NCBI GenBank assembly: GCA_964526675.1
Contig: CAZGLY010000002.1
Coordinates: 71,176-135,175 of the forward strand
Reading direction: 5' to 3'
From: CAZADA01 sp964526675
GTDB taxonomy: Bacteria; Pseudomonadota; Alphaproteobacteria; Caulobacterales; Maricaulaceae
Length of the DNA: 64,000 bases
Of the stretch, positions 1 to 9,576 are shown piece by piece (the stretch's first letter is position 1; each line of letters begins with the position of its first letter). The position numbers and the translations under genes are program-made. The notes below the pieces were generated by a model. It made no database searches and had not been told where the DNA came from. It saw nothing but the letters and a program-made list of their open reading frames with translations.

Positions 1-1
1 C

Positions 2-154
2 TCCCTGGAGGGATTCGTCAGCAACGCGGTTCAGGATGGCAAGAATGTCGTTTTCCGCGATCCGGAAACCAACGATCTGATCACTCTGCGCAAGGTTGAT
101 CTGGACGATCTGACGGCATCGGACTTCCTCTTCTTCGATGGCACAGCCGCCTGA
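2..154 (+). CDS. C-terminal fragment of a possible RTX-type calcium-binding protein
   Basis: Only the last 50 codons are inside the window; the frame is open from base 2 to TGA at 152-154. The visible tail (a run like DGKNVVFRDP, then TLRKVDLDDL and ASDFLFFDG) resembles the C-terminal region after hemolysin-type nonapeptide repeats, where a DxVVF strand is followed by ITLxNVxLxDLxAxDFxF. Such proteins are typically secreted by type I systems. No repeats themselves are visible, so the family call is inference from a short tail. A strong hairpin terminator follows 26 bases downstream. Confidence 0.5.
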   Translation, partial: SLEGFVSNAVQDGKNVVFRDPETNDLITLRKVDLDDLTASDFLFFDGTAA

Positions 155-180
155 TTGGCCTTTGCACAGAAGGAAAAAAG

Positions 181-210
181 AAGAGGGCCGGATCATCCGG
201 CCCTCTTTTT
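181..210. terminator. Bidirectional rho-independent terminator
   Basis: A perfect 12-bp stem (181-192 with 196-207) around a 3-nt loop is followed by a T-run on the + strand and preceded by an A-run for the - strand. It sits between two convergent genes (upstream CDS ending 154, M2 peptidase ending 231) and can serve both. Confidence 0.9.
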
Positions 211-230
211 CGTCACAGCCTGTCAGGCCG

Positions 231-2060
231 TCATTCCGACGGTGTCCAGCCACATTGCCGGCCCTCATTCTGGTCCTTCAGATAGTCCATCAGCGGCGCG
301 AAATAGGCGATCATCGCCGAGCCGTCCATCTCGCGGGTACCGGTAAAGGCTTCCAGAGCGTCCCGCCAGGGTTTTGAGGCGCCGAGTTCCAGCATGGCGT
401 TGAATCGGGCGCCCATGTCATCCGCACCGTAGAGGGAGCAGCGGTGGAGCGGACCTTCCCAGCCGATCTGATCGCAGGCCGACTTGTAGAACTGGAACTG
501 AAGGATATGCGCCAGGAAATACCGGGCATAGGGCGTGTTGTTCGGAATGTGATACTTCGCACCCGGATCAAAGGCGTCCGCGGGCCGGTCGTTTGGCGCC
601 CGCACGCCCTGATATTCCTCGCGTAAGCGCCACCAGCCTTCATTATAGGTGTCCGGCGTCAACTCCCCGGAAAACACCTGCCAGCGCCATTTATCCATCA
701 ACAGGCCGAAGGGCAGGAACGCGACCTTGGCGAGACCCTGCTGCATCAGAAGGCCCAGATCGCCCGACGCGTCCGGCACCGTGTCAACAAGGCCGAGTTG
801 CTGGAGATATTCCGGGGTGATCGACAGGCCGATCATATCGCCAATGGCTTCGTGGAAGCCGTCATGAGCGCCGGTCCGGAAGATGATCGACAGGTCTTTG
901 TAGGCCCGCTGATAATAATTGTGACCCAGCTCATGATGCACGGTCTGGAAGTCCACGCCGTTGACCTCGGTGCACATCTTGATGCGGATATCATCCTCAT
1001 TATCGAGGTCCCAGGCCGAGGCATGGCAGACGACCTCGCGGTCACGCGGCTTGGTGATCTGGGAGCGATCCCAAAACGTCTCCGGCAGCGGATCGAAGCC
1101 CAGAGAACTGAAAAATGCCTCGCCGGTTTCGACCATCTTGAGCGGCGTCATGCCGTTCTCGACCAGGATCTCATCCACATTGATGCCCGGATCCGAACTT
1201 TCCGGCAGAACAAGATCCTCCCGGGCGGTCCAGTTCTGGGCCCACATATTGCCGAGAAGATCGGCGCGGATCGGCTGATCGAGTGGAACGATGCCGTCTC
1301 CATACTGATCGTTCAAGGCGCTGCGCATGTGGCAATGAAGCTCGTCATAGAGCGGCTTGACCTGAAGCCAGAGCCGATCCATCTCGGCTTCGAATTCCTC
1401 AGGCGTCATATCGTAGCCGGAGCGCCACATGGCGCCGAGATCGTCGAATCCCAGTTCGCGGGCGCCCTCATTGGCGATCTCGACCATCCGCGTGTAGTCA
1501 TCCTTCATGGCCTTCGAGACGGTGCGCCATTTCGTCCAGACCTCTTCCAGACGTTTTGGGTCGCGCTCCGTCCGCATCAGGAGTTCGGTTTCGTTCTGCG
1601 GCACGGTCTTGCCATCGACCGCAATGGTGCCGGTCGAATAGGTCGAGGACAGACGGGTTGTCAGGCCGGCAAGCTCATCTGCCGCGCCGGCAGCCGAGGG
1701 CGCGGGTACGGTGATGCCCTGCTTCAAACGGTGCATCCGGCGGGCCATGTCTTCGGGCAGATCGAGCCCGGCGAAGCTTTTGGCCTCATTGGCGAGATCG
1801 ACACGCAGCTTGGTGAGCGCCGCATCGGCTTTCGCGTTCAGCCAGCGCGTATCGAAGGTGATGTTGGTTTGATAGGCCCAAGAGACGCGGGCGTTGTACT
1901 CGTATTCGGCGAGCAGCGCGGTTTCGGCGCGCTCCAGAAACGCGCGGGCGTCATCCACGGTCGGCGCCGGTGTTTCGGCGTGTGCCTGGACGGCGAGGCC
2001 GCACGTCAGCAGGCTGACCCCTGCAAGCAGGGCGAGGCTTCGTTTGCGCAGTGATGTCAT
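231..2060 (-). CDS. Secreted M2-family metallopeptidase (peptidyl-dipeptidase A / ACE-like)
   Basis: A 609-residue zinc dipeptidyl carboxypeptidase, expected to remove C-terminal dipeptides from oligopeptides in the periplasm. The zinc site HELGH lies at about residues 376-380, with the third ligand Glu at about 404 in GFHEAIGD; the 24-residue spacing matches the M2 family, as does the length of about 600. The N-terminus (MTSLRKRS, hydrophobic stretch, AQAHA) is a cleavable Sec signal. I start at 2060 because a GGGGA element precedes it and the signal peptide then begins correctly; an in-frame ATG at 2072 and an extension to 2171 are also open. It diverges from the ABC ATPase gene, 148 bases away. 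A cytoplasmic role is unlikely given the signal. Confidence 0.9.
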   Translation of the reverse strand: MTSLRKRSLALLAGVSLLTCGLAVQAHAETPAPTVDDARAFLERAETALLAEYEYNARVSWAYQTNITFDTRWLNAKADAALTKLRVDLANEAKSFAGLDLPEDMARRMHRLKQGITVPAPSAAGAADELAGLTTRLSSTYSTGTIAVDGKTVPQNETELLMRTERDPKRLEEVWTKWRTVSKAMKDDYTRMVEIANEGARELGFDDLGAMWRSGYDMTPEEFEAEMDRLWLQVKPLYDELHCHMRSALNDQYGDGIVPLDQPIRADLLGNMWAQNWTAREDLVLPESSDPGINVDEILVENGMTPLKMVETGEAFFSSLGFDPLPETFWDRSQITKPRDREVVCHASAWDLDNEDDIRIKMCTEVNGVDFQTVHHELGHNYYQRAYKDLSIIFRTGAHDGFHEAIGDMIGLSITPEYLQQLGLVDTVPDASGDLGLLMQQGLAKVAFLPFGLLMDKWRWQVFSGELTPDTYNEGWWRLREEYQGVRAPNDRPADAFDPGAKYHIPNNTPYARYFLAHILQFQFYKSACDQIGWEGPLHRCSLYGADDMGARFNAMLELGASKPWRDALEAFTGTREMDGSAMIAYFAPLMDYLKDQNEGRQCGWTPSE

Positions 2061-2208
2061 GACGATCCCCATGTTTGGCTTTGATCTGGCGTGCAGTGTG
2101 GCGCCTTGATGGCCGGGAATCCAGTTTTGACGCCCTTTTTGATAGAAAAGCACCAACAGGGCTGGGCACACTCGGTATCATGAGATGAAAATGCGCTTGG
2201 GGGCTGCA

Positions 2209-3093
2209 ATGCTGAGTATTCAGGGCTTGACGAAAACCTACGGCAACGGCGTTCGGGCGCTTGACGATGTGTCGCTTGAGATCCCGAACGGCATGTTTGG
2301 CCTGCTGGGGCCGAACGGGGCCGGAAAATCCACCCTCATGCGGACGATCGCCGCGCTGCAACCGCCCGATGGCGGCAGCCTGACCTTCGACGGCATCGAT
2401 ATCCTGAAGGACCCGCAGGCGATCCGTCGGGTTCTGGGCTATTTGCCCCAGGATTTCGGCGTTTATCCGCGCATTTCGGCCGAAAACATGCTGATGCATA
2501 TGGCTGCGCTCAAAGGCATCTCGGGCGCGCGCGCGCGCAAGGATCTGGTGCGCACTCTCCTGGAGCAGACCAATCTCTACCATGTGCGCGGCAAGGCGCT
2601 GGCGACCTTCTCGGGCGGCATGCGCCAGCGGTTCGGGATCGCTCAGGCGCTGATCGGCGAACCGAAGCTGATCATCGTCGATGAACCAACCGCGGGTCTC
2701 GATCCGGAGGAGCGCAACCGGTTCCACAATCTCTTGAGCGAGATCGGCGAGCAGGTGGTGGTGATCCTGTCCACTCATATCGTGGATGATGTGGCGGATC
2801 TGTGCCCGCGTATGGCGATCATGGCGCAGGGGCGGTTTGCCAAGGAGGGCGAACCGCAGGCGCTCATTGCCGAGTTGCGCGGGCGGATCTGGCGCGCCTC
2901 CATCGACAAGGCCGATCTACCGGCCCTGCGCGCGAGCCAGCGGGTGATTTCCTCTCGCCTGTCGGGCGGGCGCACCATTGTCCATGTGGAAGCGGCGGCC
3001 GCGCCGTCGGGGTTTGAGGCGGCCGAGCCGACCCTCGAGGATGTCTATTTCACGGAGCTTGCCGCGCGCGAGCCGGACGCCGCGGCGGCCTGA
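2209..3093 (+). CDS. ABC transporter ATP-binding protein
   Basis: Single nucleotide-binding domain of 294 residues. Walker A GPNGAGKS is at residues 34-41; the signature FSGGMRQR, Walker B LIIVDEPTAGLDP and the H-loop STH follow in order. The C-terminal ~80 residues are a poorly conserved extension common in ABC-2 type exporters. I prefer ATG 2209 because a GGGGG run lies just upstream; ATG 2185 would add 8 residues. The partner membrane protein starts 49 bases downstream (3143), so the two very likely form one transporter. The substrate is unknown; the fused peptidase in the partner suggests peptides or a membrane-protein function. Confidence 0.92.
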   Translation: MLSIQGLTKTYGNGVRALDDVSLEIPNGMFGLLGPNGAGKSTLMRTIAALQPPDGGSLTFDGIDILKDPQAIRRVLGYLPQDFGVYPRISAENMLMHMAALKGISGARARKDLVRTLLEQTNLYHVRGKALATFSGGMRQRFGIAQALIGEPKLIIVDEPTAGLDPEERNRFHNLLSEIGEQVVVILSTHIVDDVADLCPRMAIMAQGRFAKEGEPQALIAELRGRIWRASIDKADLPALRASQRVISSRLSGGRTIVHVEAAAAPSGFEAAEPTLEDVYFTELAAREPDAAAA

Positions 3094-3142
3094 CGCCCGC
3101 TGCTGTTCGATACGGTTCCGATTTTCCACGGGGGGCTCCGCC

Positions 3143-6100
3143 ATGTTCTGGACCATCGCGCGCTTTGAATTCGGCTTTCAGCTGCGCCAGATCATCACGC
3201 CGATTACATTCGGCATCTTCTTTTTGCTGACATTCTCCGCCACGACCGTCGAACAGGTCTCGATCGGATCGACAGGCAATGTGAACATCAATTCCCCGTT
3301 CGCCATCTCGCAGGTGGTGATCATTATGAGCCTGTTCGGCATGTTCATCCCGGTTGCGGTTCTCGCCAACGCCGTGATGCGCGATCAGGAACTCAAGACC
3401 AACGAAATGTTCTTCACGCTGCCGATCCGCCCCTGGCAATACATCCTGGGCCGGTTCATCGGCGCGTTCGCGGTGGCTCTGATCATTTTCTCCAGCGTGC
3501 CCTTGGGCGTTATGTTGGGCAGCTTCATGCCCTGGCTCGATCCGGACCGGATTGGGCCCTTCGTGCCCTGGCATTATGTCTATGCCCTGTTCGTGATTGG
3601 CGCGCCCAATCTTCTGGTGTCCGGCCTTGTCTGCTTCACGGTCGCCAACTGGACCCGCAGCACGGTCGCCACCTACACCTCGCTTGTGGTGTTCATCGTT
3701 GCCTATTTCGTGGGGCTCAATCTGGCGCAGGAGCCGGAGATGATTGCCCGCCTCGCGCCGTGGGATCCGATCGGCTTTTTGCCGTTGGCCGAAGTCACCC
3801 GCTACTGGACCGCGTTCGAGAGCAATGAGCGCCTCGTTCCGCTTGACAGCGTATACGGTTTGAACCGCGCGATCTGGGTTTGCGTCGGGCTCGCGCTCCT
3901 GGCCATCAATGTCGCGACGTTCTCCTTCCGTCGCGGCAAAATGTCGGGCTCAAAGAAGAAAAAGGGCGGTGAGGAGACCCGCTTCGTGCCCCATACGATC
4001 AGCCTGCCGCGCGTTTCTCCGGTGTTCAATGGCGGCACCGTCTGGACTCAGTTCGCCGCGCGCACCGGCTTTGAGGTCCGTTCGGTGGTCACGACCATCA
4101 CATTCTGGGTGCTGCTGGTCCTGGGGATCTTCAACACGCTCGGCGCGTTGCTGAATTTCGATCTTCTTTATGGCGTGCCGGCCCATCCCGTGACGCGCGT
4201 GATGATGGAGCAGATCTACGGCACCTTCTCGCTCGTGCCCTATGTCGTGGCCATTTATTACGCCGCCGATATCATCTGGCGCGAACAGCAGGTCAAGATC
4301 AACGAGATCATCGACGCCACACCGGCACCCAATGCGGTCTTTGTGCTGTCGAAATTTCTCGCGCTCGCTTTGGTGATCATTGCTCTTCTGGGCGTCGCCG
4401 TTCTGACCGGCGTTGCGGTTCAACTGGCTCAGGGCTTCACGGATATCGACTTCGGGATGTATGTCTGGCGTCTGATAATCGTGTTCGGAACGTCATTCGT
4501 GTTGCTCGGCATTTTGAGCATGTTCGTGCAGATCCTGTCGCTCAACCGCTTCGTCGGTATGCTGCTCATGGTGCTGGTGCTCATTGGGCAGATCACGCTG
4601 AGCAATATCGGATGGGAGCACAATCTCTATCAATTCGGAACGACGCCCGCGACGCCGCTGTCCGATATGAACGGCGATGGTCACTACATCATTGCCTGGA
4701 CTTGGTTCACGCTCTACTGGACGTTCTTCTGCGGCATCCTCATTGTCCTGAGTTATCTGCTGTGGATGCGGGGCAATCCCGGCGGGTTTCTGACCCGTCT
4801 GCGTGGTATGGGCGCGGCCTTCGGGCGGGTATCGGCTGCGTTGCTGGCCGTGTTCCTGACCGGCTGGATCGGAACGGGTGCGTATATCTATTACAACACC
4901 AACATCCTCAACGAGTATGTGACGACGCCGGATCAAGAGAAGCTCGCACTCGCTTATGAAGATGCCTATCTCCAATACGAACATATCGAGCAGCCGCATT
5001 TGGTGGCCGTCACCAGTGAGGTCGATATCTACCCGGACGAGCTGCGGCTTGAATCCCGGGGCACCTATCAGCTGGTCAATCCGCATGACACCCCGATCGA
5101 GCGGGTTCATTACGACTTGGCGTTTCCCCTGGAGGTGAACACGCTGACGCTCGACGGCGCCACGCTGGAAACGGAAGACACCGACCTCAACTATTTTATC
5201 TTTGCGCTGGATGAGCCCATGCAGCCGGGCGAAGAGCGCACCCTGACCTTCGATGTCGTGTGGGACTATGACGGGTTCCGCAATTCGAACAATGGGACAC
5301 GGATCGTCTATAATGGCACCTTTGTCGACAGTGGTGAGATCGCACCGTCGCCGGGTTTCAACCGGCAGAAAATGCTGATCGACCGCAACACACGCCGCCG
5401 CTATGACCGGGAACCGGTCGACCGCGCGCCCAAGCTCGAACAGGAAGAGTTCCATTCGGTGAATGTATTCTCGCGCTATGGTGCATGGACCCCGTTCGAG
5501 ACGACCGTCAGCACCAAAGAGGGGCAAACCGCCATCGCGCCCGGTTATCTGGAACGCGATTGGATCGAGGACGGACGGCATTACTTCCACTACAAGATGG
5601 ATGAACCCATCCTGCCGTTCATGTCCTATCTGTCGGCGGACTATGCTGTGCGGCGGGACCAGTGGAAGGATGTGGCGCTGGAGGTCTACTACCATCCGGA
5701 GCATGAGTATAATATCGACCGAATGATCGAAGCGATGCAGAAGTCCTTCGATTATTTCACCGAGGCATTCAGCCCCTATCAGTTCCGCCAGATGCGGATT
5801 CTCGAATTCCCCGATTACGCTACCTTCGCGCAGTCCTTCGCCAACACCGTTCCGTATTCGGAAGGGATCGGCTTCATTGCGGATATCCGGGATATCGAAG
5901 ACATCGACTTCGTCTATTTCGTCACCGCCCATGAGTTGGCGCACCAATGGTGGGCGCATCAGGTGCTTGCGGCCAATGTCCAGGGCTCGGCCATGATCCA
6001 TGAGACGCTGTCGCAATATTCCGCGATGATGGTCATGGAGCGGGAATATGGCGAGCACCAGATCCGCAAGTTCCTGAAATACGAGCTGGACCGGTATCTG

Positions 6101-6712
6101 TCCGCCCGCGGATCGGAGCAGATCGAGGAATTGCCGCTCTATCGGGTCGAGAACCAGGGCTATATCCACTACCGCAAGGGCGCCGTCGCCATGTACGCGC
6201 TCAAGGATTATGTGGGTGAAGAGACGGTCAACCGGACTCTCCGGCGGCTCATCGAGTTGCGTGCTTTCAAGACCGATCAATACGCCACGACGCTCGACTT
6301 TCTCCGCCTGCTGCGCGAGCAGGCCGGACCCGAGCATGACGAGTTGATCCGGGATCTTTTCGAGCGGATTGTCATCTGGGATCTCAAGGTGACCGACAGC
6401 GCGGTGGCCGAGCGTGACGATGGCCGGTTCGATGTCACCCTGACCATCGAAGCGTCAAAAGCCGAATATGACGGCGAGGGCCGGGAAACGCCGCTCGATC
6501 TTGCGATGCCCATCGATATCGGTCTCTTCACAGAGCATCCGGACGATGTGCATGAGGGCGACGCGCATGTGATCCTGCTGGAAAAGCGGCCCATCGTGAC
6601 CGGCGAACAGACGATCACGGTGACGGTGGATGAGCGCCCGGCCGTCGTGGGTGTCGATCCTTATAACAAGCTCATCGACCGGAATTCGGACGATAATCTG
6701 AGCGCTATTTAA
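3143..6712 (+). CDS. ABC-2-type permease fused to an M1-family (gluzincin) metallopeptidase domain
   Basis: A 1189-residue fusion. Roughly residues 1-600 hold two sets of ABC-2-like membrane segments; a last helix near 560-590 leads into an extracytoplasmic region of about 600 residues with an M1-aminopeptidase fold. The zinc motif HELAHQWW begins at residue 930, and a Glu follows in MIHETLSQ. The Glu is 20 residues after the second His rather than the 19 of classical aminopeptidase N; I recall the same spacing in other permease-M1 fusions. No GxMEN exopeptidase motif is seen, so peptidase activity is not certain. Start 3143 has a G-rich site just upstream; the frame is open further back, but that part overlaps the ATPase gene. 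It is the partner of the upstream ATPase. Confidence 0.9.
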   Translation: MFWTIARFEFGFQLRQIITPITFGIFFLLTFSATTVEQVSIGSTGNVNINSPFAISQVVIIMSLFGMFIPVAVLANAVMRDQELKTNEMFFTLPIRPWQYILGRFIGAFAVALIIFSSVPLGVMLGSFMPWLDPDRIGPFVPWHYVYALFVIGAPNLLVSGLVCFTVANWTRSTVATYTSLVVFIVAYFVGLNLAQEPEMIARLAPWDPIGFLPLAEVTRYWTAFESNERLVPLDSVYGLNRAIWVCVGLALLAINVATFSFRRGKMSGSKKKKGGEETRFVPHTISLPRVSPVFNGGTVWTQFAARTGFEVRSVVTTITFWVLLVLGIFNTLGALLNFDLLYGVPAHPVTRVMMEQIYGTFSLVPYVVAIYYAADIIWREQQVKINEIIDATPAPNAVFVLSKFLALALVIIALLGVAVLTGVAVQLAQGFTDIDFGMYVWRLIIVFGTSFVLLGILSMFVQILSLNRFVGMLLMVLVLIGQITLSNIGWEHNLYQFGTTPATPLSDMNGDGHYIIAWTWFTLYWTFFCGILIVLSYLLWMRGNPGGFLTRLRGMGAAFGRVSAALLAVFLTGWIGTGAYIYYNTNILNEYVTTPDQEKLALAYEDAYLQYEHIEQPHLVAVTSEVDIYPDELRLESRGTYQLVNPHDTPIERVHYDLAFPLEVNTLTLDGATLETEDTDLNYFIFALDEPMQPGEERTLTFDVVWDYDGFRNSNNGTRIVYNGTFVDSGEIAPSPGFNRQKMLIDRNTRRRYDREPVDRAPKLEQEEFHSVNVFSRYGAWTPFETTVSTKEGQTAIAPGYLERDWIEDGRHYFHYKMDEPILPFMSYLSADYAVRRDQWKDVALEVYYHPEHEYNIDRMIEAMQKSFDYFTEAFSPYQFRQMRILEFPDYATFAQSFANTVPYSEGIGFIADIRDIEDIDFVYFVTAHELAHQWWAHQVLAANVQGSAMIHETLSQYSAMMVMEREYGEHQIRKFLKYELDRYLSARGSEQIEELPLYRVENQGYIHYRKGAVAMYALKDYVGEETVNRTLRRLIELRAFKTDQYATTLDFLRLLREQAGPEHDELIRDLFERIVIWDLKVTDSAVAERDDGRFDVTLTIEASKAEYDGEGRETPLDLAMPIDIGLFTEHPDDVHEGDAHVILLEKRPIVTGEQTITVTVDERPAVVGVDPYNKLIDRNSDDNLSAI

Positions 6713-6810
6713 GGGGGCATCGCCGCACGGTTGCGCTGCGCGGCGGTCTGGGGCAGGACTGAGGGCTCACTATTGGGCCTCTCGCCCTGACCATCAGGAG
6801 GACCGCCGCC

Positions 6811-8544
6811 GTGACCGACCGCCCGTCCGCGCCCGAACCATTTGCCGCGACTCAGGATCTGCCGCCGCCGGGCGCGCCTGATATCGAAATTGCGCGCGCG
6901 GCCCGCATGCGCCCCATTCTCCCCCTGGCGGAGGAAAAGCTCGGCATCCCGGCTGAGGGCCTCATCCCGTTTGGTCATCACAAGGCGAAGATCGGGCATG
7001 ACTATCTGGCCTCTCTGGCCGGCCGGCCGCAGGGCAAGCTCGTACTGGTCACGGCCGTCACGCCAACCCCGGCAGGCGAGGGCAAGACGACGACCAGCGT
7101 CGGGCTCAATGACGGGCTCAACCGGATCGGCGTGCGGTCCACAGTGTGCCTGCGTGAGCCGTCGCTGGGCCCGTGCTTCGGCATGAAGGGCGGGGCCGCT
7201 GGCGGGGGCCGCGCGCAGGTTGTTCCCATGGAGGATATCAATCTCCATTTCAACGGCGATTTCCATGCGATCACCGCGGCGCATAATCTGCTCGCCGCCA
7301 TGATCGACAATCATCTTCAGTGGGGGAACGAACTCGATATCGATCCCCGGCGGATCGCCTGGAAGCGGGTGATGGACATGAATGACCGGGCCTTGCGTCA
7401 GATGGTTGTCGGGCTTGGCGGCCCGGCCCACGGCGTACCCCGCGAGGATGGCTTCGATATCACGGTGGCCTCGGAACTCATGGCCATCTTGTGCCTTGCC
7501 GCGGATCTCGATGACCTTCAGGCCCGCCTGGCGCGGATCATCGTGGCCCGGCGGCGGGACCGATCACCGGTAACCGCGGGCGATCTGAAGGCGGATGGTG
7601 CGATGGCGGTGCTGCTCAAGGACGCGCTCCAGCCCAATTTCGTCCAAAGCATTGAGCACAGTCCCGCGATCATCCATGGCGGCCCGTTTGCCAATATCGC
7701 CCATGGCTGCAACTCGGTGATGGCGACCCGTGCGGCATTGGCGCTCAACGATGTGGTCGTGACCGAAGCCGGCTTTGGCGCCGATTTGGGGGCTGAGAAA
7801 TTCTTCAATATCAAATGCCGCCAGTCGGGGCTGCGGCCCTATGCGGTCGTTCTGGTCTGTACGGTCCGGGCGCTGAAAATGCAGGGCGGTGTGGCCAAGG
7901 CGGATCTCGGAACGCCGGATGCGCAAGCCGTACGGCGCGGCCTCGTTAATCTGGACCGTCACATTGCCAATATCCAGCAATTCGGTATCACGCCGGTGAT
8001 TGCGGTCAATGACTTTACCGGCGATACGGACGATGAGCGCGCCGAGATCGAGGCATGCGGACGGCGGGCCGGAGCGCCGGTCGTCCTGGCGCGCCATTGG
8101 GCCGAAGGCGGTGCGGGCGCGGAGGACCTGGCGCGGACGGTCATGGCGCGGCTTGACGGCCCGGCTCCGCAGGTCAATCTGCTGTATCCGGACGATATGT
8201 CCCTGGAGGACAAGATTCGGACCGTTGCGATCCGGATCTATGGTGCCCGCGATATCAGCCTCACCGACGCCGCCCGCAAGGCGCTGGCCGAGTTTGCCGA
8301 TCTCGGCTTTGGGGACCTGCCGGTGTGCATCGCCAAGACGCAGTACAGTTTTTCGGCCGACCCCGCGGCGCTTGGCGCGGCGGCGGATCATATCCTACCC
8401 GTGCGGGAGGTGCGTTTATCGGCCGGCGCGGGCTTTGTTGTCGCGATCTGCGGTGACATCATGACCATGCCCGGTCTGCCGCGCCACCCGGCGGCGGTCT
8501 CCATCGGCCTCGACGCTGAGGGCCGGATTGTCGGCTTGGCCTGA
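6811..8544 (+). CDS. fhs: Formate--tetrahydrofolate ligase
   Basis: Cytoplasmic ATP-dependent enzyme making 10-formyl-THF from formate and THF for one-carbon metabolism. The nucleotide-binding loop TPTPAGEGKTTTSVGL, REPSLGPCFGMKGGAAGGG and the HGGPFANIAHGCNS segment are all characteristic. At 577 residues it has the normal length. The start is GTG at 6811 behind a perfect AGGAGG (6796-6801, 9-base spacing). No other folate gene is adjacent; it stands alone between the transporter pair and a DUF4197 lipoprotein. Confidence 0.97.
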   Translation: MTDRPSAPEPFAATQDLPPPGAPDIEIARAARMRPILPLAEEKLGIPAEGLIPFGHHKAKIGHDYLASLAGRPQGKLVLVTAVTPTPAGEGKTTTSVGLNDGLNRIGVRSTVCLREPSLGPCFGMKGGAAGGGRAQVVPMEDINLHFNGDFHAITAAHNLLAAMIDNHLQWGNELDIDPRRIAWKRVMDMNDRALRQMVVGLGGPAHGVPREDGFDITVASELMAILCLAADLDDLQARLARIIVARRRDRSPVTAGDLKADGAMAVLLKDALQPNFVQSIEHSPAIIHGGPFANIAHGCNSVMATRAALALNDVVVTEAGFGADLGAEKFFNIKCRQSGLRPYAVVLVCTVRALKMQGGVAKADLGTPDAQAVRRGLVNLDRHIANIQQFGITPVIAVNDFTGDTDDERAEIEACGRRAGAPVVLARHWAEGGAGAEDLARTVMARLDGPAPQVNLLYPDDMSLEDKIRTVAIRIYGARDISLTDAARKALAEFADLGFGDLPVCIAKTQYSFSADPAALGAAADHILPVREVRLSAGAGFVVAICGDIMTMPGLPRHPAAVSIGLDAEGRIVGLA

Positions 8545-8614
8545 ACGCGCAGCCTCGACACGGCGCGCCGCCATGGGCAGACTGCGCCGCATGATTAAAA
8601 AGGGGGACATCATC

Positions 8615-9358
8615 ATGACCGATACAACCCGCCGGCATCTGCTGGCGATGGCTCCGGCGGCCCTGCTCATGGGGTGCTCGACCACCGATCAACAGGCGGT
8701 GCTCGATGCGGTTTTGGGCGGCGCGGGCGGTACCGGCGTCGGCGGTTTGAGCGCGGCTGAAGCGGCCGAGGGGATCCGCGCCGCGCTCGATCAGGGCATC
8801 GCCAATGCGATCACGCAGGTCGGGCGCCAGGGCGGTTATTTTAACGATGCGCGCATCCGCATTCCGCTGCCGAACGATCTGGCGGCGATCCAATCGCGTC
8901 TTGCCGCATTCGGCTTGTCCGGTCTGCTCGATGATCTGGAACGTCAACTCAATCGCGGCGCTGAAGCGGCGGCCCCCGAAGCGCGGCGTATCTTTGTCGA
9001 TGCGATCCGCTCCATGACAATCCGGGATGCGCTCGGCATCGTGAATGGCGGGCCGACCTCGGCGACCGATTACTTCGAACAGCGCACAACACCGGCCTTG
9101 AGCACGCTGTTCCGGCCGATCCTGACCGATGCCCTCAACCGGGCGGGCGCAATTCAGACATTCGACCGGCTGGTCGCGCGGCTCAATTCCGTCCCGCTCG
9201 CACCGCAACTTGGTCAGGACGCCAAGAACCAGCTGATCGACCATGGGGTGGCCAAGGGTCTCGACGGTCTCTTCTATTATATCGGTGTGGAAGAAGCGGC
9301 GATCCGGGCCAATCCCGCCAAACGGACGAGCGAGATTCTGCGCCGCGTGTTTGGCTGA
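8615..9358 (+). CDS. DUF4197 domain lipoprotein
   Basis: 247 residues. The N-terminus reads as a lipoprotein signal ending in a lipobox (LLMGC, Cys near residue 20). The body matches my memory of the DUF4197 family: an AAxGIRxAL segment, then IRIPLPN, and AxxxFxxAI/MTIxDALGI, with TDYF later. The biochemical role is unknown; it is probably an outer-membrane lipoprotein of the periplasm. ATG 8615 follows AAGGGGGAC at good spacing; the longer frame from 8528 overlaps fhs and has no signal. Confidence 0.85.
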   Translation: MTDTTRRHLLAMAPAALLMGCSTTDQQAVLDAVLGGAGGTGVGGLSAAEAAEGIRAALDQGIANAITQVGRQGGYFNDARIRIPLPNDLAAIQSRLAAFGLSGLLDDLERQLNRGAEAAAPEARRIFVDAIRSMTIRDALGIVNGGPTSATDYFEQRTTPALSTLFRPILTDALNRAGAIQTFDRLVARLNSVPLAPQLGQDAKNQLIDHGVAKGLDGLFYYIGVEEAAIRANPAKRTSEILRRVFG

Positions 9359-9369
9359 CGCTTCTAGCC

Positions 9370-9398
9370 GCCGCAAATGAGCGGGACCCATTTGCGGC
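9370..9398. repeat. Inverted repeat in the intergenic region after the DUF4197 gene
   Basis: 10-bp perfect stem (9370-9379 with 9389-9398) around a 9-nt loop, 12 bases after the stop codon. There is no T-run. It could be a terminator hairpin or one part of the palindromic unit that continues to about 9530. Confidence 0.55.
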
Positions 9399-9472
9399 CT
9401 ATGGCGCCCAAGCGCCGCGCAGGCTGCGGCCCTCAATGGGCCTCGTCGTCGCGCGCCTTCGAGCGGTCCTCC

Positions 9473-9509
9473 ACCAAACGCGGATGAGTTCCAGTCATCC
9501 GCGTTTGGT
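9473..9509. repeat. 15-bp perfect palindrome
   Basis: Arms 9473-9487 and 9495-9509 (CCAAACGCGGATGA and its complement, plus one A-T pair) around a 7-nt loop. Part of the right-hand region (CCAGTCATC, 9491-9499) is also complementary to GATGACTGG near 9522-9530, so alternative folding is possible. No T-run follows on either strand. It lies between convergent genes (ends 9358 and 9577) and may be a bidirectional terminator or a REP-like element. Confidence 0.7.
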
Positions 9510-9576
9510 ATGAGTCGCAGCAGATGACTGGACGGCGGCGCCATCAGACGCCGCCTTATTTATATCAGTCGTCGGA

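Noticed and set aside
798..2054. 418-codon + strand frame
   Set aside because: Antisense to the M2 peptidase gene; no signal or domain.
4493..6337. 614-codon - strand frame
   Set aside because: Antisense to the permease-peptidase fusion; no ribosome-binding site or recognisable domain.
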